Shown here piece by piece: positions 11,443 to 22,777 of a stretch of 64,000 bases of DNA (within the stretch, counting starts at the first letter, position 1; every line of letters begins with the position of its first letter). The notes under the pieces were generated by a model. The model did not search any database and was not told where the DNA came from. It saw nothing but the letters and a program-made list of their open reading frames with translations. Made by a program: the position numbers and the translations under genes. The stretch is from Tamarix chinensis (taxonomy: Eukaryota; Streptophyta; Magnoliopsida; Caryophyllales; Tamaricaceae), in the NCBI GenBank assembly GCA_030549775.1, contig CM060177.1, forward strand, positions 69,057,638-69,121,637, written 5' to 3'.

Positions 11443-12841
11443 ATTCAAATTTTCATTCCTTTTTCTCTCTTGCTTTATTCATTAGGGACAATGAACACAT
11501 TAAGTAAGGGGGGGTGCATTGGTGCATTCGTATTGTAGGCTTGTGATTACTTTTTCGTTGAAATAGTTAGTAACTGTTATTTATGTTTGTTATGTGGTAG
11601 TTAGTTAATTAAGTATTAGATTTGAGTAATCCATATACGAAGTAAAACAAAGTATGGGACTGAATTATTTTCAAAACGGATAATTTTATATACTTATCGT
11701 ATGTTTTGATCAACATCTTTTGACACCTTAAAGATAGAAATTGAAGATGTGATAATAGTGAAGGAAAGAAAGTTAGAATGATTAGAGATCAAATCATGCA
11801 TTGACTAAGAATGAGATACAATGAAATTCAAATTGGTAATTATAACATGGTGAGCGTTTGGGCCTAATTTTTGGATACATTGCTTATCCAAATTATATTT
11901 TTTCTTTTGTGTGTGTTCTCCAATGATATGTGAAACTAGAATTTGCCATTAGTCTCTTCAAGACTGCATAGAACTTTAGAATATTTGAAAATGATAAAGG
12001 CACTCTTCTTTCTTTGTTAGCTACAAGGCCAAATAACCTACCTTGAAAAATTGTTATCCATTGCATACCCCTTTGAGCCTATTGACATGTTTTTATTGAT
12101 TTAAACTTTATTAACAACTAATCTCCATATGTTTTTCCCTTCCTTATTCTACGACTAGTGGAGCAAAAATATTTTCAAGGATAACTTTTGTTTTGTTAAT
12201 AAGGTGAAATCTAAGTATGGGGGTGTGATCATAAAAAAATGGAGGAAGTAGCTAAGCATTTTTCTTCTAAAAAAAAAAAAAATTTGCTCCTCTAGTTGGT
12301 AGAGTCTAGCTACAATACCAAAATTCCATCCCACCTTAGAACCCTAGCCCCATTACAACCAAATTTAAGACCTTTTGATTCTTATATACTTTAGTTCTTT
12401 TCAGTGGTGGCGAATTGAGAATAATGGCAAACATATGGGCGATCATTATCATTTGGAGAAGATTTGAGAGTAAACACATCATACCCTATACACTAAAGAG
12501 TGAGCGTTCCCACATTCCGAAAGTAAGAATTTACCAAATTGAATTTCATTAGTCTTGATCTAATTTGCATGATGAGATACTAATTATTATAATTTTCGTT
12601 CTTAAACCGTTTGAGCATTTGATAAGACTGTTTTTAAGGTGATTTAAGATGTGATCCAAAAATATTTCTATCAGTGATATTTCATGATTTACAAGTATTT
12701 TTTTTCAATCCCAGTCCGAGTTGAACTTCGTACATGAATAATTCCAATCTAATAAATTGTGTATTCCATGATCTGTTTCTCTTACGTTTCTTGATGTATT
12801 CATTGCATGTTATGATATTGCTTGAGGACAAGCAATAATTC
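11443..12841 (+). other. Athila 3' noncoding region
   Basis: About 1.4 kb without a supported ORF separates the third ORF from the 3' LTR. It is AT-rich with a few homopolymer A runs (about 12270). It contains two extra polypurine-like words, AAGTAAGGGGGGGTG near 11502 and AAGTATGGGGGTGTG near 12211. Both resemble the real tract at 12842-12856. Confidence 0.7.
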
Positions 12842-12856
12842 AAGTATGGGGGTATT
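12842..12856 (+). other. Polypurine tract of the Athila-type element
   Basis: AAGTATGGGGGTATT ends directly at the TG of the 3' LTR, the position required for plus-strand priming. Confidence 0.8.
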
Positions 12857-14386
12857 TGATAGACGAGATTTATTGATTATTTTCATGTCTAAAAATATCA
12901 TTTATCCCTCATAATTTCTACTAGATTTAATCTTTTCGTCGAGTTTTCCTCCTTTGAATAAGTTTTACAGGAAAGAAAAGAATTGAAGAAATTCAAGGAG
13001 AAATCAATGAGAAGAAGAAATCAAGTAGAAAACACATCAAGAAATGCCGAATCAAGGAGAGCAAAGTTGGAAAAGGAACAAATATATCAAGAGAAGTGAA
13101 GCTCAAACTTTCAAAGGAATTGAGTGCAAGAGAAGAAAACACGGGGGTCCCGTGTTTCCATAACACGGACCGTGTTATTAGTCCCGAATGGCGGTCGGTA
13201 AAACTTTGTCAGCAGAACGGTTGGAAGAAAACACGGGGGTCCCGTGTTTCATAAACACGGACCGTGTTTTCAGTTAAAAATGTATAACTGCCACGCAACT
13301 TGTTTCTGATAAAAATGGGATATAAAACAGAGTTCGGAACATCGGGAGAAGAGGATCGAATGTATTTTTCTCCCTTTATTCCTTTAGAATATACATGTAA
13401 TGCACAATTCCAATCTTTGATCTTCTTGAATTCTATTGATGATTTGACATTCTGCACTTCAATTGATAAGTTTCTCTATTCCTTTGTTAATTTCTGTATT
13501 TCCATTTTGCAGAATTTAAGTAGTTTTTATGCAATTTTACTTGTGATCATTTCATTGTTATCTAATTGTTGAAAGAATAGAATTTGTGAATGTGTTATTG
13601 TCATTAACTTTTAGTATTTCTGTATATTTGTATGAATTATGAGTATGCAGAGATTTGAATAAGTAAAACAGGGTAGGATAAATTGAAGATGGAATCATAA
13701 CGTAATTATCATCTTATAATGTAAATGTTTGATTCTATATGATGTTTAATTGAATTAATGGTTTGAATTGAATGATTCCATATCATAGATTAAGATTCTT
13801 GAACTGACTAGATTGATCACCTATTTGGTTTAGGATTTAGTCTTTGCTAAGACAATGAAGTTAATCCGGAATTGTTAATCAATTTGTCTATAGTAGCAAA
13901 AAGACCATTAATTCGTGCAATTGCATGATCCGAGCTTTTGTGATTATGATTGTAGTTGGCTACTTCCCGTTCATAATGCTACTATTAATTGAATCTAGTG
14001 TTCGTAACCTAGGTTATTAATTGGATGCAAAAATAATTGAGAGCATATTCAATTTATTAAGGTCGAGAGGAAGTATAGAAATTATTATTCTGAATTTCTT
14101 AAGTCAACATTAAACTATTTAGAATCATTCTTTTATGTGAATGTATGACATTTTAATTCCATCATCAATTCAATCCTCCCCTAATTGTAAAGTCGTGGTT
14201 AAAGCTTTAGTATAATTGAATTTAGTTAGGAATCAATGAAATTCTACCAACGGGTTTATAACATCAATAGCAAAATTAGTGATTAAAACGTCATTCCTTG
14301 TGGGTTCGACTCCTTCTTGCCATATACTACGTATTTGGGGATTAGGATTTATTTGTTAAATTTGTTGTACATACGACAGTGCATCA
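12857..14386 (+). repeat. 3' LTR of the Athila-type element
   Basis: It is 1530 bp and matches 1829-3358 except at three single bases (13306, 13402, 14244 here). It ends GTGCATCA and is followed by the GCTGC target duplication and then by the resumed left LTR of element A. Confidence 0.95.
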
Positions 14387-14479
14387 GCTGCCACCGGTGC
14401 TGCCACTGTCCCTAGGTGGTGCTCCGACCTTCCCAACCCGTAAACCCATTTTATACAAGTATTAGCTATTTTTAATAAT

Positions 14480-14495
14480 ATTAATGGTATTATTT

Positions 14496-14532
<37 letters not shown>

Positions 14533-14825
14533 CATCATCATCATCATCATCATCATTATTATTATTACTTAACCTTACTTCATAACTAGTAATATTATTA
14601 TTATTAATGGTCTACAACCTTAGTGTTATTATGATTATGATTTTCATTATTGTTACTACTATTATTATTAACGCTAGCCTTGGCCTATTATTGATTTTCA
14701 TTATTGTTACTACTATTATTATTACTTTTATTATTATAGTAAATATTTGAATCCTTATATTACTATCACCATTTTGATTATTATTACTATTAGTATTATT
14801 CTTAACACTATTATTATTATTATTA

Positions 14826-14860
<35 letters not shown>

Positions 14861-15340
14861 TTTATTGAAATTGAAGTTGTCTTGTTATCAGTTCGTTACT
14901 GTAGAAGAAGAATACTCAACCCTTAATATTATTAAAAATTATTATTCAAATATTGCTAATATTATTCCTAATGCCTTTATTATCAACATTGTTACTATAG
15001 TAATATTATTATTACTATTATTATTGTTATCATTATTGTTACTATTATTATTGTGGTTAAAACATTTGAACCATTATATTATTATTATTATTTCAAATAT
15101 AATTATTATCATTATTATCTTTAGCAATATTAGTACTTTGTTGGTACTACTATAATTAGAGTATTATTTTATCCCTAATACTATTATTAGCCTTAGAGTT
15201 AAAAATAATAGGGTTTCTAATACTAGGAGCATTAGTATTACTATTATTACTAATATCACTATTTTTTCTATAACTAGTATGAGTATTATTATTAGAAGAA
15301 ATAAAGCTATTAGGTTTAATAATATAAATATTGCTATAAA
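14480..15340. repeat. ATT-type trinucleotide microsatellite zone inside LTR A
   Basis: Long runs of TATTATTATT with interspersed TAC, TCA and GTT triplets dominate the segment. The matching part of the right LTR (24020-24830) and of the minus-strand solo LTR (51390-52980) has the same composition, so it is an inherited part of this LTR family. Leucine/isoleucine-rich reading frames here are by-products. Confidence 0.9.
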
Positions 15341-16869
15341 TATTGACGTAAATCTTTTTTGACTAGTCATGTCTAGTAGGCTAACTTGAGGATAAAAACC
15401 TTGGTTTTCACTTTTAAAGCTCCGTTTAATAATAGTAACCCTAATATTATACTAAAATAGGAAATAATAGTAAATTTGGTAGGAGGGAAACTAATCCTTA
15501 GTTTTTCCCTTTATAGATGAAACCAACCAAAACCCTAAGGAACTGTAGAAGCATGCTCTAAGACCGGTGTCGTGTTAAATAAGGATTTAGCTAAGGCCTT
15601 ATGTGTGCTATGTGTTTTTTTTATATGCCTTTGATTCCATATAAGATTATATGTTGTGTATCTTGTGCTATTGTTATAATCATTTTATGTGTAGCGCAAC
15701 TTGGAGTTGAGGTATGCTCTTGTATTCTCTTATGGCATGTGTAAAATATGTTTGTGCTATGAATGGTGATATGATGTGATATGACCCTTTTAGGACATGC
15801 ATGCTAGGATAATTAATGTAGTGATATGGGGTGGAAGGATGAAAAAGAAAAATAGGGAAGTAAATGGACCAAGGGAAAGTAAGTTGACCAAGGGGAAATA
15901 AATTAACCAAGGAATGTGGGATTGATCTAAACATCCCATGATCCATGAGAGGAAGAATAAAAGGGTAATTTAATCAAAATAAAGTGGATGCACTTTGCAT
16001 GGGAGAATCTTGGGTTTGTATGGGAGAAACTAGGGCTTCGTATGAGAGTTTTAGGGTTTTGCATGAAAAACTTCGACGGTTTCATGGGATGGATAGAGTG
16101 TGCATGGGGGTGCACTTTATGTATGGAAATTTTCCTTGGGGTGTGAGGAAGGTAATGGAAGAGTTTTTTGGGTGATTGGAGGTTTTAGGTGAAAAATAGT
16201 AAATGAGACAATATAAGTGTGTAGAGGTGACCAAGCTAGGGTTTGGGAGGAAACCCTAATTTGAGAGGACAGAAAAAAGAAAATAAATGAGGGCAAGTAG
16301 ATTATGAGGTGAGAATGGGGGATTTTCATGAGTGGGGTGAGCATGGGTATCATGGGAAGCAAGAGTGGAAGGTGATAAATGGAAGGGTAACTTGTGGAAA
16401 GGAGGATACTAGGGTTGGCATGGCCAGCTATGGTTTGGTGTGGCCACCTAGGGTTTCATGGTCACGAGTGTATTTTGGAGAGTGACATGAAATGATGAGG
16501 TTTCAATCTAAGGGTTGTGATCTGTGGGTTGTTAAAATAGTTGGGTTGCATGAGGCAAAGGATGATGTGCCACATAGGCCCAAATTAGGGTTTTTTAGAG
16601 AAAACCTTAAGGAAGACTATGAATGGGCTTAGTGGTGTTGGCATTAGGCCTTGACCCACACACCTAGGAATTGGGCCTTTAATGTGAGTAGTGGAATAAA
16701 TAAAGGATGATGGGTGAGTTAGGAGGAGCAAAAGTCTTAAGATATGGGATGAGCTCTCTTGGGAGATAAGCGTAGATAGAGTTAGTCATGCATATCTAAG
16801 GTGGAACTTTTAAATAAGAAATGGTAAAATTTTAATCGTGTAAAGTGGAAGATTATTGAGCTGGGCTAG

Positions 16870-17165
16870 ACAGATCCACCTGCATAATAGTGGCCAGGTG
16901 TCGAGGTGCCCTAAAGACCAATCTATCAACTATAATAGTGAGGGATCCCGAGCTCAATAAATCAAAACCTAGGTTTTATAAGACACATAAAAGACACTAA
17001 GCAATTACAGTGGAACACCATGAGAGCCAGGGCTAAACTAATCCACTGCATAATAGTGGCTAGAAGCATTTTTCCCTAGAGACTGATCCACCGGTATATA
17101 ATAGTGGTTAGGTGTGTTCTTCCCTATAAGTGACCGATCCACCAGTTATATTAGTGGGGTTCTCA
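16870..17165 (+). repeat. Hairpin minisatellite in LTR A (CCACC...ATAATAGTGG)
   Basis: Five degenerate copies of a short palindrome, typically CCACCGGCATAATAGTGG, lie near 16876, 16920, 17040, 17085 and 17136, spaced by 'gaccgatc' and 'cctagag' words. Equivalent arrays occur in the right LTR (29805-30140), element B's LTR (35735-35895), and inverted at 42340-42790, 50045-50400 and 57000-57350. Confidence 0.75.
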
Positions 17166-17888
17166 TACTCTCATGGATTGTTAAAAAGTATGGTGTGAAA
17201 TGAGTACTATTTAGAGATTAAATAATGAATTTGCCCAAATTATAGCTTGGCCTTTATTTATATGAGAGATTGTATGCTGTCACATTATCATGATTGTTTT
17301 ATGTGCTTGTATGTGTTGGCCTTAGTGCACGGTTAGCTTACTCATTCTGTAGCGTACTGACCACCTATTTCATCGGTGTTGCTCATTCCCACAAGCAAGA
17401 GACCCATCTGAGCTTGTGCTTGTAGGAGATGACGTCTTCGATACCTACGACACTTATGAGGCATCGGGTGGGGCTGAGAGTTGAGCCTAGACTTGGCCTG
17501 AGGATCAAGAGCGACTTGGTCGAACTTTATCTTTCCTTTTATTATACCATGTATCTTTTTATTCTAGTTATGTCATGTTGCACGGTATTTGATGTTTTTG
17601 GAAAACTTTTGTTACTTAATCCTTGGGTTATAATTCTTAAACCGCACTCTGGTTTCTATATGGTTATGAATGAGTCCTTTCATTAATTCTCATTTTTAAA
17701 TAATGACTTGTGTTTGGTGTTAATCATGTTCGGCCTTTGTACTTAGTACTAGAACGGTAGGAGTGAACCAGTCTGGTACTAAGTATGGTAGTAATATCCC
17801 CAAAATTTATAGTTTTGTTATTCTACTTATGTTAAACCTTTTTATTAAAATAAAATTGTTCAATAGTAAATTTTGGGGGTATTACAAG

Positions 17889-17901
17889 TAGGTATCAGAG
17901 C
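17889..17901 (+). other. Primer-binding site of element A, tRNA-Met type (mutated)
   Basis: TAGGTATCAGAGC begins three bases after the LTR end at 17885. It matches the initiator tRNA-Met primer core TGGTATCAGAGC with one changed or inserted base. Confidence 0.75.
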
Positions 17902-18147
17902 GTTGGTTCTTGAAACCATGCCTATTTTCCAAAGTAAAATTGTATTTATGATTTTTTTACCGAATTTTGAAGTGTTTTCACGCCCTAACGAGACTCTCTT
18001 ATTTTTAAATCTTCTGAGTCCGAGCCACAGTGAGGAAACGAATGGGTAGATTAGGGATTGCCTGCAAAAGAGAAGTAGCGTGAAATGAATATTTCAAACC
18101 AAAAAGGGTTCGCCCTTAACATTCCATTTCTTGTGTAGCTTCTACTA

Positions 18148-19030
18148 ATGATGAACGACCGAGTTGGATTCTTAGAGGAGGCCTTCAAGGCCTTTATGGA
18201 CTTCGTTCCGCGCCAACCCTTGGTGCCACCATGTACCCCCCACCACTTTGAGGGCGCTAGTGAAGATTGGATCCGGGGGGTCACCAGGCATCACCCTTTG
18301 ACATACCCTGGTGAAGAGGACCTTATAATCCTCAAAGGGTAGATCCGAGACTTGGATCTCACTTTCTAGGTAGTGGATTGCCTTTGGCTCAACAACCCAA
18401 TATAAAAGCCTTTTACTTGAGGGGCGTGGCAGATGCCTGGTGAGTAAAGCACCGTGCTCGGGTTAGTCCCTTGGCAAATTGAGAGGTGGTCAAGACTGCT
18501 CTTCGTTCCAGATACTACCCTGAGAGACTGAAGAGGGACAAGCTTCTGAAGTTTATGGTTCTCCCAAGGGTCAATGACAATATGATAGTATTATTCTCGC
18601 TTCATTGAGCTAATACGTTTTACCCCCAGGATCGCTACCAACGAGTCCACAATAGTGTTCCAGTTTGGGTAGGAGTTAAACTTCGTCATCCATAGGATGA
18701 TGGGTGTAGTGCCATTTACTGATCTTGCTATGCTATACGAGCATACCTGCCTCGCTGTGACCCTAGTCCAAGAGCAGGCCACCATCATCGGGAAGAGGAA
18801 ACCTGAGGGCCAGAGTTCTAGGGGTAGGACCCAACCAAGGTCAAGAGGACCGATGAGACCACCACCGAGAGATCATAGTAGAGGTCTAGGACCCCTGATG
18901 GGAAACTCATGTAGATATTTTGGTTGAAACCACTCAAGAAGGAACTGTGGAGGTAGGTTGGTAACCTACCTGAACTATGGAAATTTGGGCCATAGAGCAA
19001 TCGAGTGTTGGAGGTGGTTGCATGCTTAGC
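18148..19030 (+). pseudogene. Element A gag, decayed
   Basis: The translation carries gag words shared with the intact gag of element B: LEEAFKAFMDF, EDWIRGVTRHHPLTYPGEED, then MMGV...TDLAMLYEHTCLAVTLVQEQATIIGKRK. A remnant of the zinc-knuckle region (LVTYLNYGNLGHRAIECW) ends it near 19020. Several stops and frame changes interrupt it, for example TAG at about 18340 and stops around 18370-18590. It cannot make a functional nucleocapsid protein. Retained similarity to element B's gag shows the two are related chromovirus families. Confidence 0.75.
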
Positions 19031-19222
19031 AATACAGCCTCGTAAGGCACCATAGGGGGGATCCTTAGTACCCCAATAGCAGGCTTACCAGTAGTACCTT
19101 GATACCACTCCCCTAACACTACCAGTGAGCACCTGCCTCATCGGTGCCCCAGTTAGAGAAGTCAAGGGAAGGCCTCAAGGACCCAAACCTTTTCCTCAGA
19201 AGGGAGGCCGTCAAGCAAGTGC

Positions 19223-19576
19223 TTGAACGTGATTAGTCAGGTGGAGGTTGACCGCCAACTAGATGTCATCACTGGTATGTTCACCATTTTCTCTCTACCG
19301 GTACATGTTCTACTTGATTTGGGAGCTACCTTGTCTTTTATTTCATTTTCTTTGAATGCTAAGGATAGATTGTCACCTGCTGCTAGAATAGAACTATCTG
19401 TGATGCTTCCATCTAGTGAAAAGGTGGAGTGTAGTCAGTTATTTTCTGATGTGGCCTTAGTCATAGGCAGGGTAGAATTCTTAGTGGACCCGGTCGGGAT
19501 GGACTTAAAGGATTTTGACGTGATTTTGGGTATATACATGGTGGGGAGATATAAGACTGTCATTGACTGCACTTAA
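19223..19576 (+). pseudogene. Element A protease domain
   Basis: An open stretch of 117 codons holds the aspartic protease signature as LLDLGATLSFIS, where chromoviruses usually have DSGA, and the downstream block DFDVILGIYMVGRYKTVIDC. The catalytic Asp is present but its neighbouring Ser has become Leu. It is a fragment of the former gag-pol frame and is followed by stops. Confidence 0.75.
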
Positions 19577-19668
19577 AAGTGTGTGATCTTGCGAAGCCTG
19601 AAAGGAACTAGGGTTTCGTATAGGATAATCCAGCTTAAGCCCGCTAATAAGGTGGTATCGGTAGTGAT

Positions 19669-21290
19669 TTGCACTCCTTGGTCCAAAAGGGGTATCCCCT
19701 ATACTTATGTAGTGTACAGGAGCTAAACAAGGACTTGGATAATCTAGATAGCATTTTGGTAGTCAAGGAGTTCCTAGATATGTTTCTGGAAGAGATATTG
19801 AGTATGCCCCTAGTTCAAGAAATTGATTTTAAGATTGAGCTGGTGCTAGGAGCTGAGCCCATTACAAATGCACCCTACCGGATGGCGCTAGTTAAATTAA
19901 AGGAGTTAAAGGTCCAGCTAGAAGAGTTGTTGGAGCATGGGTACATAGTGTGTCACCCTAGGGAGCACCGATCCTATTTGTAAAGAAGAAGGATGGTAGT
20001 CTTCGCCTTTACATCGACTAGCTAGGGTTGAACCAACTGATATTGAAGAACCGGTACCCACTCCCGAGGATAGATGAGCTTTTTGACCAGTTGAAGGGTG
20101 CCATAGTGTTTTCTAAGATCAATCTGAGGTTGGGGTACCATTAATTGAGGATTGCTAATGCTAATATTATGAAGACCATCTTCTGGACCCGGTATGGACA
20201 CTACGAGTTTACAGTGGTGCCATTTGGGATGATAAATGTGCCTGCGGTTTTCATAGATCTAATGACAAGGATATTTAGGCCATTCCTTGATCAATTCATT
20301 GTGGTTTTCATTGATGACATTATGGTGTACTCCCGAGGAACACGAGAAACACCTCTACACTATCCTGAATCTGCTTAGAGAGCTTACCCTGCACATAAAA
20401 TTGTCAAAGTGTAGATTCTAGCTTCAACAGGTGGCTTTCCTAGGACACATTATATCAACAGGGGGAGTGGCTGAGGACCCAGCTAAGATCGTGGCTATCA
20501 GAGAGTGGAAGCGTCCTACAAATATAGCAGAGGTTCGGAGTTTTCTAAGATTGGTCGGGTGTTACAGAAGGTTTATACAAAATTTCTCCCAGATTGCCCG
20601 ACCAATAAGCAACCTCCTTAAGAAGACTAAAAAGTTCTAGTGGGACGAGACTTGTGAGGGAGCCTTCCAAGAGTTGAAAAGAAGGTTAACCACGTCACCT
20701 GTATTGACTCTACCTAAGGCGTTAGAGGGGTTCGAGGTTTATAGTGATGCATCTAAGCATGAGCTTGGGTGTGTATTGATGTAGAAGGTCAAAGTTGTCG
20801 CTTATGCCTCCTGACAGCTGAAGTGGCACGAATAGAACTATCCTACTCATGACTTGGAACTAGCCTCCGTGGTGTTTGCCTTGAAAATCTAGAGGCACTA
20901 CCTATACAGGCCGAAGTGCAGGTTCTTTATAAGCCCCAAGAGTTTAAAGTACATTTTCACCCAAAAGGAACTAAACATAAGACAGAGGAGATGGTTGGAA
21001 CTTGTCAAGGACTATGACATCGAGTTGACCCTACCATGAGGGTAAGGACAATGTGGTGGCAGATGCCCTAAGTAGAAAGACCTTGCATTCTACACTTTAC
21101 CATGTGGTTTCTGATCGGGTAATAAGGGAGTTGTTAGGCTTGGAGATTGAACTAATTCAGCAAGGTAACCTTGAGTCCTATATAAGCACCTTGACCCTCA
21201 CCCCACCATATTTTAGGAGATCTGAGCTATCCAAATCAGAGATATCAAGCTTGAGAGAATTCGTCAAAAGATGCAAGAAGGCCGAATAGA
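19669..21290 (+). pseudogene. Element A reverse transcriptase and RNase H, decayed
   Basis: Consecutive frame pieces give recognisable RT: VKEFLDMFLEEI, IDFKIELVLGAEPI, KKDGSLRLYID, then FGHYEF-like and PFGM words, the catalytic FIDD near 20307, and AFLGHIIS. RNase H follows (VYSDASKHELGCVL, a THDLELASVVFAL word, then MVADALSRK at 21053). Most interruptions are TAG or TAA where Gln or Trp is expected, for example near 20022, 20143, 20419, 20638, 20782 and 20890. The element is therefore inactive in cis. Confidence 0.8.
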
Positions 21291-22640
21291 AGGATTCAAA
21301 ATTCATGAGGATGGAAGCCTTCGATTCAAGGGACGCTGCTGTGTACCATAGAAATATCTAGACTTAAAAGTTGTATTATGGAATAAGGGCATTAGAACTC
21401 TTATTTAGTCCACCCTACGGAGATAAGGTATACAAGGACCTCAAGAAGGCTTACTGATGGCCTCGCATGAAGCAGGAAGTGGGTGAGTTCATGTCCCAAT
21501 GTCTGGTATGTTAGAAGGTTAAGATTGAACATTGAAGGCTAGCGGGACTACTCTAGGCGCTGGAGGTACCAAGATGGAAGTGGGACTCCATATCCATAGA
21601 TCTCTTTAGTGGTTTACCAAGAACTCAGAGTGACTGTGACACCATTTGGGTTATTGTGGACAGATTGACTAAGTTGGCCGTGTTTATCCCAATAAGGTCC
21701 ACCTGGAGTATTGATTAACTAGCCGGTGCTTTTATAAAGTATGTGGTCAGTCGTCATGGGGTTCTAGGGGACATCATATTAGATAAGGATTCGAGGTTCT
21801 TCTCTCACTTTTGGGAAAAGATATAGGAGACCTTGGGAACAAAGTTGAAGATGAGCACAGCTTTCCACCCCGCCATGGATGGGCAGACAGAGCAAACCAT
21901 ATAAACCCTAGAGGATATGTTGAGGGCCTATGTGCTAGATTTCCAAGTTTGTTGAGAGGAGCGCCTACATTTGATAGATTTCTTGTACAATAATAGCTAT
22001 CACGCCAGTATTGAGATTGCTCCACTTGAAGCTTTGTACAAGCAAAAATGTTGAACTCCCTTGTGCTAGAATGATATCAGTAATTAGGGTCCGAGATGAT
22101 CAAAGAGGCGACCAGGTAGGTCCAATAGATTTAGGACTGGATGAGAGTAGCCTAGAGTAGATAGAAGAGTTATGCTAATTGGAGGCACCGGGATAGTGAC
22201 TTTGAGCCTAGAGAAAAGGTATTGTTGAGGGTCTCCCCTACAAAGGGAATTTAGAGGTTTGGTAGAAAGGGTAAGCTAAGCCTGAGGTACATCGGCCCCT
22301 TTGAGATCCTAGAGCGTATAGGAGAGGTTGCTTATCTTTTGGCTCTTCCTCTCGAGTTGGCTCAAGTTCACAATGTATTCCACATTTCGTAGTTGCAAAA
22401 GTACATTGCCAATCCTTTCCACATAATCCGACCAGATGAGATAGACTTAGATGACTCGTTAACTTATGAAGAGAGACCAGTGTGGATCCTTGATACCAAG
22501 CTATGAAAGACCCGCACAAGTGCAGTTCCCCTTGTCAAGATCCTACGGAGTATGCATGGAATCATAGAAGCTACTTAGGAAGCTGAGAAGGACATGCGCG
22601 AAGCGTATTCAGAACTCTTCTCTACAGGTACAATCATCCC
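21291..22640 (+). pseudogene. Element A integrase and chromodomain-like tail, decayed
   Basis: The integrase core is visible as WDSISIDLFSGLPRTQSD near 21580, VIVDRLTKLAVFIPIR, DKDSRFFSHFWE and STAFHPAMDGQTEQT near 21860, interrupted by stops. The tail reads RKGKLSLRYIGPFEILERIG, then VHNVFHIS and, after 22440, a block (RPVWILDTK...VPLVKILRS...EAT) that resembles the chromodomain-type C-terminus of Tekay-like chromoviruses. Such tails are known to direct integration to heterochromatin. Here it is a relic. Confidence 0.75.
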
Positions 22641-22757
22641 TAGTGATTTTTCTTTAAGGGGTAGTTGTATAGTTTCTCATGATAGTTGCATCCCCATCCA
22701 CTTATGATGTCCTGACCTTAACCTTAGGAAATTTCAAGTGACTTCGGGTTCAAAGTC

Positions 22758-22777
22758 TTTCTTTAAGGGGGTAGTGA
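22758..22777 (+). other. Polypurine tract of element A
   Basis: CTTTAAGGGGGTAGTGA directly precedes the right LTR (TGCAATACTCC). A second, near-identical word (TTTCTTTAAGGGGTAG) lies about 110 bp upstream near 22650. Confidence 0.75.

Larger units (their letters stand above)
1829..14386 (+). mobile_element. Complete Athila-type Ty3/Gypsy element, recently inserted
   Basis: Both LTRs are 1530 bp (1829-3358 and 12857-14386), start TG and end CA. They are flanked by the perfect 5-bp target duplication GCTGC (1824-1828 and 14387-14391). By eye the LTRs differ at three sites only: 2278 a/c, 2374 t/g and 3216 g/c. That is 0.2 percent, so insertion is recent. Internal order: tRNA-Asp primer site, gag-pol (3474-8981, one amber codon), 83-bp tandem array, leader with a putative intron, third ORF (10192-11442, one amber codon), long 3' noncoding region, polypurine tract, LTR. 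Primer type, a DLGA protease and a third ORF after pol point to the Athila lineage. The element lies inside the left LTR of element A and has no further insertion in it. Confidence 0.93.
1440..17885 (+). repeat. Left LTR of element A, split by the Athila insertion
   Basis: Two pieces, 1440-1828 and 14392-17885, are colinear with the right LTR from 23640. Both copies run through a pyrimidine-rich stretch, an ATT-type microsatellite zone, a block of CATGGG-rich words, a hairpin minisatellite (about 16870-17160) and a 3' end GGGGGTATTACA at 17885. The first ~860 bp of the LTR, present in the right copy at 22778-23640, are missing here. An unrelated inverted LTR end occupies the junction. Confidence 0.78.

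Noticed and set aside
14826..15155. Leucine/isoleucine-rich reading frames here and at 24175-24408, 51723-52049 and 52277-52477
   Set aside because: They are translations of ATT/AAT microsatellites; overlapping frames on both strands are equally open.
17429..17686. 85-residue frame near the end of left LTR A
   Set aside because: The matching stretch of the right LTR does not keep it open. It is noncoding LTR.
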